Assembly: GCF_900176275.1 (NCBI RefSeq)
Contig: NZ_FWXD01000005.1
Location: 62,001-126,000, forward strand
Direction: 5' to 3'
DNA from: Andreprevotia lacus DSM 23236
GTDB lineage: Bacteria; Pseudomonadota; Gammaproteobacteria; Burkholderiales; Chitinibacteraceae
DNA: 64,000 bases
The notes under the pieces are model-generated. The model was given only the letters and a program-made list of their open reading frames with translations. It had not been told where the DNA came from and ran no database searches. A program made the translations under genes and the position numbers. The stretch's first letter is position 1. Every line of letters starts with the position of its first letter. This document shows positions 16,832 through 24,888 of the stretch, in pieces.

Positions 16832-17752
16832 ATGCCGGAACTCGATCCACCCATTTTTGACTGGCTGCATCAGCGCGCCCTCGTCTGGTTTGGCGAGCGC
16901 CCGGTGGTGCAACAGGTGTTCAACGGCTTTTACGGCCAGGTCTGCATCGTGCAACTGGCCGACAGCACGCTGCGCGTGGTGAAGCGTTTTCGCATCCACG
17001 GCTTTGCCGAGCGCGAATACCGCGCCACCCGCCTGCTGCGCAGCATGACTCCGGCCCACATCGCCGTACCCGACATCCTGCATTTCGAGCCGGCCGCCGT
17101 GGGCGGCTGGGATGCCTTCGTGATGAGCCACATTGCCGGCGTGAACGCCTGCGATACGCCGCTGGAACACGCCGACGGGCTGATCGCCGACATCGTCGCG
17201 CTGCAGCAGCACTGGCACGCGCAAGGCAGCAGGATGTTCCAGGACCTGCTGGGCAACGAATACCCCACGTTTGCCGCCAGTTACCGCGCCGATCTGGAAG
17301 CGCGCTGTGATTTCCTGCGCAGCGCAGACGGCTTCGACGCCGCGCAGAAAGCCGCGCTGTTCGCCACGCTGGACGACCTCGACCCGCTGCTCGCCCCGCT
17401 GGCCGACGATGCGCCGTGCTTCATCCACGACGACGGCCACGCCGCCAACTACATGGTCGACCCGCAAAGCTGGCGGCTGAACGCAGTGATCGACCCGGCC
17501 GGCGCACGCTACGCGCACCGCGAGCTTGATTTGTTCCACCTGCCCGACGCCCGCGCCGACTTCAATCTGCTCGACCACTACCTGGCGCAAAACCCCTGCG
17601 CCCCCGGCTGGGAAGCACGCCGCTACCTGTTCAGCCTGTGGGACGACATCAAGCACGCCGAACTCACCGGCTGGCGCGACAGCGCGTGGTTCGAACGCAA
17701 GCTGGCGGCGTATGCAGTGGCGCGCGGCGCGTGCGCGTTATTGGAAAAGTAA
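16832..17752 (+). CDS. Phosphotransferase (APH/choline kinase-like fold)
   Basis: A 306-residue protein if started at ATG 16832 (MPELDPPIFDWL); a GTG at 16781 in the same frame would add 17 residues, and neither has a strong ribosome site. The catalytic loop reads FIHDDGHAANYMVD, the equivalent of HGDLHxxN, and the metal-binding loop reads VIDPAGARYAHRELDL. The N-lobe has a conserved lysine in RVVKRFRIHG. These features place it in the aminoglycoside phosphotransferase-like superfamily, which phosphorylates small hydroxyl compounds. The substrate cannot be inferred from context. It is isolated between a tandem repeat block and a convergent gene. Confidence 0.8.
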   Translation: MPELDPPIFDWLHQRALVWFGERPVVQQVFNGFYGQVCIVQLADSTLRVVKRFRIHGFAEREYRATRLLRSMTPAHIAVPDILHFEPAAVGGWDAFVMSHIAGVNACDTPLEHADGLIADIVALQQHWHAQGSRMFQDLLGNEYPTFAASYRADLEARCDFLRSADGFDAAQKAALFATLDDLDPLLAPLADDAPCFIHDDGHAANYMVDPQSWRLNAVIDPAGARYAHRELDLFHLPDARADFNLLDHYLAQNPCAPGWEARRYLFSLWDDIKHAELTGWRDSAWFERKLAAYAVARGACALLEK

Positions 17753-17804
17753 GTGGTCCACGGAGCAACCCACAAACACCACGACTAGGCCACCGCTTGG
17801 GTCG

Positions 17805-18221
17805 TCACTGCGTAACGGCATTCATCGCCAGCTTTTCTGCAAGGACTCGGGGAACGCCATAGCCCCATGTCGATAGCGACAAAGCCTCAGCTGCCTCCGG
17901 CGCCTCGCCAAACTGCAGATTTGCCTCGCCAAGGATGAGACCGCCTGACTCCGTGATCACTTTGAGATGGGCGAATGCAAAGCGGAGCAGAGGAAGGCCC
18001 TCAAGATCTGCTGCGGTTGGCTCACGAGTGCCAAGCCAGCAAACCACACCGGCAACAAACGATCGCCGGCTTGGTTTACCTTCACCTGACTCCCGGCCTA
18101 CCACGCAGCCCGCACCGAACAGCCCGGATGCCAGCGGAATCGACCAGAACTGACCGCGCTTGAGCGGCCGGGTGGACTTTGGGACAAAGGGATATGCGAT
18201 GGCTCGTTCAGACATGTACAC
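17805..18221 (-). CDS. Hypothetical protein, possibly Imm26-like
   Basis: A 138-residue protein converging on the phosphotransferase gene. The N-terminal part PLKRGQFWSIPLASGLFGAG resembles the opening of the Imm26 immunity family (GDIFxIPLxxGxxxxGxV), a group linked to polymorphic toxins. The similarity is short and judged by eye. No toxin gene lies next to it, so an orphan immunity-like protein or an unrelated protein remain possible. GTG or TTG starts are not needed: ATG 18221 and ATG 18215 are both available. Confidence 0.6.
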   Translation of the reverse strand: MYMSERAIAYPFVPKSTRPLKRGQFWSIPLASGLFGAGCVVGRESGEGKPSRRSFVAGVVCWLGTREPTAADLEGLPLLRFAFAHLKVITESGGLILGEANLQFGEAPEAAEALSLSTWGYGVPRVLAEKLAMNAVTQ

Positions 18222-18349
18222 ACCAGCATGACGGCAAAAGGGATGATGCCCAACCGTGATTCACTTGGCAGCATCTTACTCTGGACGTTGCTGATCGCCG
18301 CAGCGAAAAGACCGCCTTGCTGCCTGAAAAGCTGGCCGTAGAATCCCCC

Positions 18350-19144
18350 TCACAACTTGCTGTACTGCGCAATCACCCCGTCCATGGTCTCGCTGATGCG
18401 CTCGGAGGTGGTGGCGACGTTTTCCAGATACACCGCGCTGTTGCTCTGCGGTGCTTTCAGCGCCTGTTCATAGAAAAACCACTGGTCTTTGGCCAGCGCC
18501 AGCAGGCCGAGTGAGTAGTGGGTGTTCTCCGGCGCGGCAACCAGTTGCTGGAAGGCGGTGCCAAAGCGTACGCGGGTGACTTCCACTTCGGGCTGGGTCT
18601 GGCGGCCCAGCTGCTTGAGGAAATACAGCTTGGCCATGCGTTGCGACAGCGTGTTTTGCTGTACGGCCAGCGATACCAGCCGGCCGCTGCTCTTGCCGGC
18701 TTCACCCTCCAGGGTGCGCGAGGCACGCAGTATGGTCATGGTGAGCTCTTCGCTCGCCTGATTGATCTTGTCCGGGTCGCGGCTCATCAGCTGGGTTTTC
18801 AGCACGTCCCAGTTGTAGGCCACGGCATCGAGCGAGCGCGCCAGTTGCTTGTTGTCGCCGCTGATGCGGCTGAGCTGGCCCAGCAGCGTATCAAACTGGC
18901 GCACGCTGTCCGACAGCTTGGCGGTGGCGTCACTGCTGCGCACGCCCAGCCGTATCTGCAGCGATAGCTTGGCCGTGCGCTGCGCCAGCATGCGCAGCTG
19001 GGCGGCGTTGTTGATGTCTTGCGCGCTGATGGCCTTGGCTTGTGCCGGTGCGGCCACGACGGCCAGTGCCAGCGCGCCCAGCAGGGCGGCAAAGGCCTGG
19101 CGCAGCGGCCGCTGCCGGCCGCGTGCTTGCAAAGTGTGCGTCAT
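18350..19144 (-). CDS. Exported PilJ-domain protein
   Basis: A 264-residue protein with a signal sequence (hydrophobic residues about 15-34, ending AQAKA) and a PilJ-type sensor region. SAQDINNAAQLRMLAQRTAK and QQNTLSQRMAKLYFLKQLG are the paired QRM-like helices typical of the type IV pili methyl-accepting chemotaxis N-domain. It lacks any HAMP, methyl-accepting or kinase output domain, so it is a free periplasmic sensor-type module. It lies 12 bases downstream of the sulfate-binding protein gene and is probably co-transcribed with it. Confidence 0.83.
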   Translation of the reverse strand: MTHTLQARGRQRPLRQAFAALLGALALAVVAAPAQAKAISAQDINNAAQLRMLAQRTAKLSLQIRLGVRSSDATAKLSDSVRQFDTLLGQLSRISGDNKQLARSLDAVAYNWDVLKTQLMSRDPDKINQASEELTMTILRASRTLEGEAGKSSGRLVSLAVQQNTLSQRMAKLYFLKQLGRQTQPEVEVTRVRFGTAFQQLVAAPENTHYSLGLLALAKDQWFFYEQALKAPQSNSAVYLENVATTSERISETMDGVIAQYSKL

Positions 19145-19156
19145 GATCCGGCCCGC

Positions 19157-20170
19157 TTATTTGGCAGGGTGGATCTGATCGAACAGCGCACCATCGGCAA
19201 AGTGGGTGGCAACGGCTTGCGGCCAGCTGCCGAACACATCCTTCACCGTGAACAGCGCCACCCTGGTGTATTGCCTGGCGTACTTTGCGGCAGCGCGCGG
19301 CTCGGTAGGGCGGTAGTAGTTCTGGCCGATGATGTCTTGCGCAGCAGGGGTGTAGAGGAACTTGAGGTAGGCCTCGGCCACCTTGCGGGTGCCGTGCTGA
19401 TCGGCATTGCGGTCCACCAGCGCCACGGGCGGTTCGGCCAGAATGCTGCTGCGCGGCGTGATGATTTCGTATTCGTCCGGCCCCAGTTCCTTGAGCGCCA
19501 GCAGGGCTTCGTTCTCCCACGCCAGCAGCACATCACCCAGGCCCCGTTCGACAAAGGTGGTGGTGGAACCACGCGCGCCCGAATCAAGCACCGGCGCATG
19601 CTTGTACAGCTCGGTGATATAGGCGCGGGCCTTTTGCTGCGAGCCGCCCGGCTGCTTCAGCGCCCATGCCCAGCCGGCCAGGTAGTTCCAGCGCCCACCG
19701 GCCGATGTTTTCGGGTTGGGGGTGACAACCTGCACACCCGGCTTGATCAGATCGCCCCAATCCTTGATGGCCTTGGGGTTGCCCTTACGCACCAGAAACA
19801 CCACGGTGGAGAAATACGGCGTGCTGTTGAGCGGCAAGCGCTGCTGCCAGTGCGCCGGCAGCAGCTTTGTTCTGGCGGCGATATCGTCGATATCCGGCGC
19901 CAGCCCCAGCGTGACCACATCGGCCTGCTGCGAGCCATCTATCACCGCCAGCGATTGCTTGCCCGAGCCACCGTGCGATTGCTTGATGGTGACGGTTTCG
20001 CCGGTGTCTTTCTTCCACTTGGCGGCAAAGGCCTTGTCGATGTCCTGATACAGATCGCGCGTGGGGTCATACGAGACATTGAGCAAGGTGGTATCGGCAT
20101 GCGCCACGCCCGCACCCAGTACGCTGACGATCAATCCCGCTGCAAACAAGCCATTCAGTTGGTAAGACAT
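19157..20170 (-). CDS. sbp: Sulfate/thiosulfate ABC transporter substrate-binding protein
   Basis: Periplasmic binding protein of 337 residues with a signal peptide ending VAHA before [16 protein letters not shown], the standard Sbp/CysP mature N-terminus. The motifs [22 protein letters not shown] and [13 protein letters not shown] contribute oxyanion binding in the family. The permease genes cysT and cysW and the ATPase cysA are not in the window, so this is an orphan binding protein that must use a transporter encoded elsewhere. Its operon partner is the PilJ-domain protein. Confidence 0.93.
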   Translation of the reverse strand: MSYQLNGLFAAGLIVSVLGAGVAHADTTLLNVSYDPTRDLYQDIDKAFAAKWKKDTGETVTIKQSHGGSGKQSLAVIDGSQQADVVTLGLAPDIDDIAARTKLLPAHWQQRLPLNSTPYFSTVVFLVRKGNPKAIKDWGDLIKPGVQVVTPNPKTSAGGRWNYLAGWAWALKQPGGSQQKARAYITELYKHAPVLDSGARGSTTTFVERGLGDVLLAWENEALLALKELGPDEYEIITPRSSILAEPPVALVDRNADQHGTRKVAEAYLKFLYTPAAQDIIGQNYYRPTEPRAAAKYARQYTRVALFTVKDVFGSWPQAVATHFADGALFDQIHPAK

Positions 20171-20463
20171 CGCACAAATCCACGAAAGGAAGAAAAGTGC
20201 GCAATTATGCCCAGCGATTTATATATCCAAAAAGATTGATACATTTATTGCATTTATCCATTGGTTATAAAAGATGAGCAGCCATCCACACCACCGGCTG
20301 GCCAGCTTGCTGGCCATCGGGATGACCTCAGTGCCAACTATTGCACGTAGCGGCCGGAAAAAACGCCAGTATCATGAAGCAAGCCCAAACCGATCAACCG
20401 GGGCAGTGACCGGCTTGCCAGCGGGGTTCAGTACCCACAGCGCGCCATCCATCAGGAAACAAC

Positions 20464-21732
20464 ATGCCTTATCTGCACCGCCATGTTTTACGGGCCACCT
20501 GTTGCGGGCTGCTGCTTGCCACCCTGGCTGCACAAAGCAGCCAGGCTGCAGACGGATCACTGCAGCTGGCGCTGCCCGGCAGCACGCTGGCTGCGGCAGC
20601 GCAGAACGACAAGCATGCGCTGACTGGCTGGTATGCGCTGTCCATCACAGACGGTGTGCTGAACGTGACGCCAGCCGAGTCAGCCGTGCCGTCGGACACG
20701 TTGCAGGTCTCGGGCAAGCGGGCAGACCAGTTGCTGGCCGGCAAGCCACTGCAGCGCCCGCCCAAGCCAGGCGGCTTGACGGTGAAATCCCCGCCGGATG
20801 CGTTGCTGCTGCTGCGGGTGGAACAGGAAACCGGGAAAGCGGCGCCACTGCCAACCGGCCAGTTTGCCGGCAGCGTCGCGCCCGATACGCTGCGCGAGGG
20901 CTGGGCAGCCAGCGGCGAGCTGGCAGGGCGCACATGGCACTTTGCAGTTGCTCACAAAAAACGGCCCGACGGCAAATTGCTGGCCGGCTCGCTGCGAGTC
21001 ACCGCCACCCCGGATGCACCGAGCGCCAAACCCACACTGCTGCTGCCGCCCGCCAACGGCATGGCCTTTGCCAGGCAGGAACTGCTCTGGCTGGGCGACA
21101 TGAACAACGATGGTCAACCCGATGCGCTGGTCCGGCGCACCTGGGTGACCGGCGAGGCCGACTATGTGCTGGTGGTATCACCCATGCTGGCAACCGCCTA
21201 TTACGATCCGGATCATCCGGCCAGCTACTTCTCGTCCGGGGTCGAGCCAGGCAGCAATATCATGCAGTGGCACAAAAGCCGGCCCGTGCCGGGGCCGATC
21301 AAATTCGTCGGCATGGGCAATTTCTCGCTCGGCGACCAGGCCTGGCGGCTGTTGCTGCCTGATGCCGCCGCCGAACCACTGCCCAAAGTGCTCACGGATC
21401 GCCAGTTCAAGCTCAATGGCGAAACCATACGCGTCACCCTTGAACACCTGCCGCGCACCCAGAATGAAGCCGTATCGACAACAAGCGATTTCAGCTGGGA
21501 CGGCAGCGTGCTGGTGCGGGTGACATTTCGCGGCAAAAGCCAGGTGCTGATGCAGGCCGCGCCGCCGGATGACGGCCAGTTTGCGCTGTCCGTGGGCCTG
21601 ATCGACGGCAAGATCGGTGTGAAGATCGAGCACCAGCCGCACTACAACAACAGCTTTACCCGCTACTGGCTCTTTGACGATACCGAGGCCCACTTCCGCC
21701 GGCTGCAAAGCGAACAGGCGCAGGGCTGCTAG
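20464..21732 (+). CDS. Exported hypothetical protein
   Basis: A 422-residue protein with a signal peptide (residues 1-29, ending SSQAA) and an AGGAAA ribosome site before ATG 20464. The mature protein is rich in short beta-like stretches. It contains LWLGDMNNDGQPDALVRR, a DxNxDGxxD loop of the kind that binds calcium in FG-GAP/EF-hand-like repeats. No catalytic motif is evident and I do not recognise the family. It lies divergent from sbp; the intervening 293 bases are AT-rich near the sbp start and hold a GGCTGGCCAGCTTGCTGGCC hairpin. Confidence 0.75.
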   Translation: MPYLHRHVLRATCCGLLLATLAAQSSQAADGSLQLALPGSTLAAAAQNDKHALTGWYALSITDGVLNVTPAESAVPSDTLQVSGKRADQLLAGKPLQRPPKPGGLTVKSPPDALLLLRVEQETGKAAPLPTGQFAGSVAPDTLREGWAASGELAGRTWHFAVAHKKRPDGKLLAGSLRVTATPDAPSAKPTLLLPPANGMAFARQELLWLGDMNNDGQPDALVRRTWVTGEADYVLVVSPMLATAYYDPDHPASYFSSGVEPGSNIMQWHKSRPVPGPIKFVGMGNFSLGDQAWRLLLPDAAAEPLPKVLTDRQFKLNGETIRVTLEHLPRTQNEAVSTTSDFSWDGSVLVRVTFRGKSQVLMQAAPPDDGQFALSVGLIDGKIGVKIEHQPHYNNSFTRYWLFDDTEAHFRRLQSEQAQGC

Positions 21733-21854
21733 TTGTGCCGAGGTGATTGCAAAGCCCTGGCCCGGACAAGCGCAACAGCGCAGCCGGCCACACCGGCAAT
21801 GACCAGCGGCTCCAGCCACCTATAATGGCAACGCAATGCCCTTGTGGAGGTGGC

Positions 21855-22631
21855 ATGAACGGCCGGCTAGTCGGATGGATGATGCTGCTGATGGCGGCGC
21901 TGCTGCCACCCGTAACGGCCCGTGCCGAACTCCGGGTCACGGCCGTCGCCGAGCCATGGCAGCCCTATATGGGCCCGGATCTGCCGCAGCAGGGCTTTCT
22001 GGTGGAGCTGACGCAAGAGGCGCTGGCCCGGTCCGGCTACAAGCTTGACGTTAAATTCGTACCCTGGGCGCGCGCATTGTTGCTGGTGAAGACGGGCGAA
22101 GCCACCGCCTTGCTGGGGGCATACCACACCAGCGAGCGCGAGGAATTCCTGGCCTTTTCCGACCCGGTCACCTCGGTGCAGGACGTACTGTTTGCGCGCA
22201 AGGACAGCGCCATCAGCTACCGCTCGCTGGAAGACCTGGAGAAATACAAAATCTGTGTGGTACGCGGCGCGGCGCACGGCAAGGAATTCGACGAAGCCAG
22301 GATGCTGCACAAGGAGCAGGTCAGCAACCGCGAAATGTGCATCAAGATGCTGATGGCAGCGCGCGTCGACCTGATCGTGGGGCCGGAAGACGTCACCACC
22401 TATATCCTGCGCACCAGCTACCCCGACTATTACCCGCAAATCACCGCGCTGCAGCCACCGGTGCAGACCAATGCGCTGTATGTGGGCTTTTCCCGAAACG
22501 TGCCGGATTACCCGCTCTTGGTCGCCGCCTTCAACGACGGCCTGCGCAAACTGCGCGACGACGGCACGCTGGCCAGGCTGGCGAAAAAACACGGGATTGC
22601 GTTGGCGGGCCGGCGGGGGCCGGTGAATTGA
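21855..22631 (+). CDS. Periplasmic amino-acid-binding-like protein (SBP_bac_3)
   Basis: A 258-residue solute-binding protein, started at ATG 21855 behind a GGAGG site rather than at the longer in-frame start. The signal peptide covers about residues 1-25 (ending TARA). The mature sequence RVTAVAEPWQPYMGPDLPQ opens the type 3 periplasmic binding fold. WARALLLVKTGEATALLGAY and FSDPVTSVQDVLFARK are typical of this fold. No ABC permease is adjacent. Such orphans often act with distant transporters or are relics of sensor proteins. Confidence 0.88.
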   Translation: MNGRLVGWMMLLMAALLPPVTARAELRVTAVAEPWQPYMGPDLPQQGFLVELTQEALARSGYKLDVKFVPWARALLLVKTGEATALLGAYHTSEREEFLAFSDPVTSVQDVLFARKDSAISYRSLEDLEKYKICVVRGAAHGKEFDEARMLHKEQVSNREMCIKMLMAARVDLIVGPEDVTTYILRTSYPDYYPQITALQPPVQTNALYVGFSRNVPDYPLLVAAFNDGLRKLRDDGTLARLAKKHGIALAGRRGPVN

Positions 22632-22664
22632 TGGCCACAGCCATAGCAAGTACAAGGGCCAGCC

Positions 22665-23066
22665 TCAAGCCCCGACGCTGCCGTGCGCTTGGTGATCTTC
22701 CGGCAAGCGGCCCCGCTGCATCATTACCTCCAGCGCAGCGCAGGCCGCCAGCACCAGCACCCGCCACTCCGGCCGCTGCATTTCGGCCGCATCATCTCCA
22801 AGCAATACCGGCGTCGCATCGGCAAATGCCGACCATGCCTTGTCGACAGCCACAAGGTGCGCGCATTCGTCTGGCGAGTAGGTCGGGCAAAGAAACTGAT
22901 CTTCACCAGCAGGGGAGTGCACCCAGTCCTCCCACTGATTGATTGTTTCGGCGAGGTCCCATGCCAGCGGGTCGCTTTCATGGGTGGCGAGCATCGCAAG
23001 GTATTCGATGATGCGGTTACGCACGCGCTGATCCACCAGCTGTGTGGATACGGATTCGGTACTCAT
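22665..23066 (-). CDS. Hypothetical protein
   Basis: A 133-residue acidic soluble protein, started at ATG 23066 (MSTESVSTQLVDQRVRN); the frame extends further upstream without a plausible start. The predicted structure is largely helical, and it contains many tryptophans (WDLAETINQWEDWVHSP). I do not recognise a family. It lies just downstream of the chemoreceptor gene on the same strand with 61 bases between them. Confidence 0.65.
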   Translation of the reverse strand: MSTESVSTQLVDQRVRNRIIEYLAMLATHESDPLAWDLAETINQWEDWVHSPAGEDQFLCPTYSPDECAHLVAVDKAWSAFADATPVLLGDDAAEMQRPEWRVLVLAACAALEVMMQRGRLPEDHQAHGSVGA

Positions 23067-23127
23067 CAGTTCGTACCCAGCGTAAAGTTTTGACCTGCAG
23101 CGCTGCTGGATATACGGCTTTTGGCAG

Positions 23128-24237
23128 TCACCCCGCCAACTCCCCAGCCAGCCCCTCATACGCCGCCAGCGCCTCCTGACTGGCGCTCTCCATCTGACCT
23201 ACCGCCACACCGGCGGCATCGAGCGAGCGGTTTTCGAACGCGCGGATGGCGTCGCTGGCGGCGCGGCCGGTGGCTTGCAGTGCCTTGCCCAGTGCGGCAA
23301 AGCTGCGCAGTTTGCCCACGCGGGCCTTGATGTCGGGGTCGGCCAGCCAGGCACCGAATTCGCCTTGCGCCAGTGCGGTCAACGCAGCTTCGCTGCCCAG
23401 ATCGCCGTCGCCCAGCAGGCGCAGGTAAACGCGGGATTTGAAGCGCTGTACTTCCTGCTTGCCCAGCTCTACCCGCTGCAGCACGTCGTGCCGTTGCAGG
23501 CTGGCCTGCAGTTGCGCGGCGCTGTCGCCCACGGCAGCCACGCTGCTGGCGGCATGCTCGCCGGCCTCGCCGTGCTGGCCGGCGGCTTCGGCCAGCGTTT
23601 GCATGGTGGCGCGCGCAGCCTGCGTGCCGTCGCGGATGGCGGCGATGATGGCGGAAATTTCGCCGGCGGCGCTGTTGGTGTTCTCGGCCAGCTTGCGCAC
23701 TTCATCGGCCACCACGGCAAAGCCCCGGCCGGCTTCGCCGGCGCGGGCAGCCTCGATGGCGGCGTTGAGCGCCAGCAGATTGGTCTGCTTGGCAATGCTC
23801 TGGATCACTTCAACGAAATTGACGATGGCGGCAGAGCGGCCATCCAGCTCGTCGATGGCGTGGGCCGATTGCTGTGCGGTCTGTGCCAGCGCCAGCAGTT
23901 GCTGCGCCAGCTCGTGCACCTGCGCGGCGCCGGCCTGCGCCAGCTCACCAGTTTGCCGGGCGGCGGCCAGCTCGCCGGCAAAGGCCTGCTGCACGCCGGT
24001 CTGGCTGAGCTGCAGTTGCGCAAAGCTGGCATCGCTCTGGCTGAGCTGGGCAAACACGGCGCGATACTGGTTGTTCACCAGCATGAGGTGGGCGTTGAGC
24101 TGGCGGTCCAGCATTTCCAGGAAGTGCGTATCGCGGTCGTGCCGCGCCACCTGCGCCTGCAGGCGGCCGACTTCGTCCTGCAGCTCACGCAGCTGAGCTT
24201 CAAGTGACTGGCGATGATCTTTCTGGTTGCGCGACAC
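23128..24237 (-). CDS. Soluble methyl-accepting chemotaxis protein
   Basis: A 369-residue chemoreceptor lacking membrane segments. Start GTG 24237 is preferred because GGGAGGAG lies about 6 bases upstream; the open frame continues further but overlaps the divergent gene. An N-terminal coiled coil (residues 5-50) leads to the signalling hairpin. The hairpin centres on [20 protein letters not shown] and [15 protein letters not shown], where CheA and CheW dock. About 120 residues follow the hairpin, including [20 protein letters not shown], possibly a sensory tail. No che genes are in the window, so it would signal to arrays encoded elsewhere. Confidence 0.9.
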   Translation of the reverse strand: MSRNQKDHRQSLEAQLRELQDEVGRLQAQVARHDRDTHFLEMLDRQLNAHLMLVNNQYRAVFAQLSQSDASFAQLQLSQTGVQQAFAGELAAARQTGELAQAGAAQVHELAQQLLALAQTAQQSAHAIDELDGRSAAIVNFVEVIQSIAKQTNLLALNAAIEAARAGEAGRGFAVVADEVRKLAENTNSAAGEISAIIAAIRDGTQAARATMQTLAEAAGQHGEAGEHAASSVAAVGDSAAQLQASLQRHDVLQRVELGKQEVQRFKSRVYLRLLGDGDLGSEAALTALAQGEFGAWLADPDIKARVGKLRSFAALGKALQATGRAASDAIRAFENRSLDAAGVAVGQMESASQEALAAYEGLAGELAG

Positions 24238-24334
24238 GCGCTCCTCCCGCTTGGCCCTGCCAACAAAACCCTGCTGGCCGTTTTTCTGCGTGTCAGTATA
24301 GTGGATGCCTGCCCCTTCTTGCCGGTGGAAATCC

Positions 24335-24883
24335 ATGACAACCGAGTTTATCCGCACGCTGTATCTGGCCGGGCCGGGCGTATTCCGCGCCGATGCCGTG
24401 GCATGGGGTGCACGCCTGCAGGCGGCCTGCCAGGCACATGGCTGGCAGGGTCTATACCCGCTGGATAACGCCATCAGCGCGGCCAGCAAGGCCGAACAGG
24501 CGCAGCAGATATTTGCCGGCAACTGCGCGCTGATCCACGCGGCCGATGCGGTGCTGGCCGACGTGCGGGCGTTCCGCAGCGGCAGCGAGCCGGACAGCGG
24601 TACCGCCTTCGAGATCGGCTATGCGCATGCGCTGGGCAAGCCGGTGTGGCTGTGGCTGCCGGCGGCGCTGGCCGGGCAGGATATGCGCAGCCGCATCGGC
24701 GCCGCCACCGATGCCGACGGGCTGCAGGTGGAGGACTTTGGCGCACCGCTCAACCTGATGCTGTGGCAAGCTGCCGCAGGTGTGGTGTATGCCGACGAGC
24801 CGGAATCTGCACTGCTGGAACTCGATAAGGTTTCACGTGAAACATCCGGCTCGCTACAATCTGCAGCTAGCCTTTTGAAGTGA
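24335..24883 (+). CDS. Nucleoside 2-deoxyribosyltransferase family protein
   Basis: A 182-residue protein from ATG 24335 ([18 protein letters not shown]). The fold begins with YLAGP, and the catalytic region reads [11 protein letters not shown], where the glutamate is the nucleophile of 2-deoxyribosyltransferases. It would transfer deoxyribose between purine and pyrimidine bases, or hydrolyse nucleotides as DNPH1/RCL relatives do. Its 3' end encodes a parS-like site (read as VSRET), and its TGA overlaps an optional GTG start of parC. Confidence 0.87.
   Translation: MTTEFIRTLYLAGPGVFRADAVAWGARLQAACQAHGWQGLYPLDNAISAASKAEQAQQIFAGNCALIHAADAVLADVRAFRSGSEPDSGTAFEIGYAHALGKPVWLWLPAALAGQDMRSRIGAATDADGLQVEDFGAPLNLMLWQAAAGVVYADEPESALLELDKVSRETSGSLQSAASLLK
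24829..24844. promoter_or_regulatory. parS: parS-like ParB binding site 2
   Basis: GGTTTCACGTGAAACA matches the parS consensus at 15 of 16 bases. It is inside the 3' end of the deoxyribosyltransferase gene, 45 bases before the parC ATG. Confidence 0.85.
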
Positions 24884-24888
24884 ATGCA

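Noticed and set aside
20274-21362. 362-codon frame overlapping the exported hypothetical protein
   Set aside because: The frame at 20464 has a signal peptide and ribosome site; this one is arginine/alanine-rich and lacks both.
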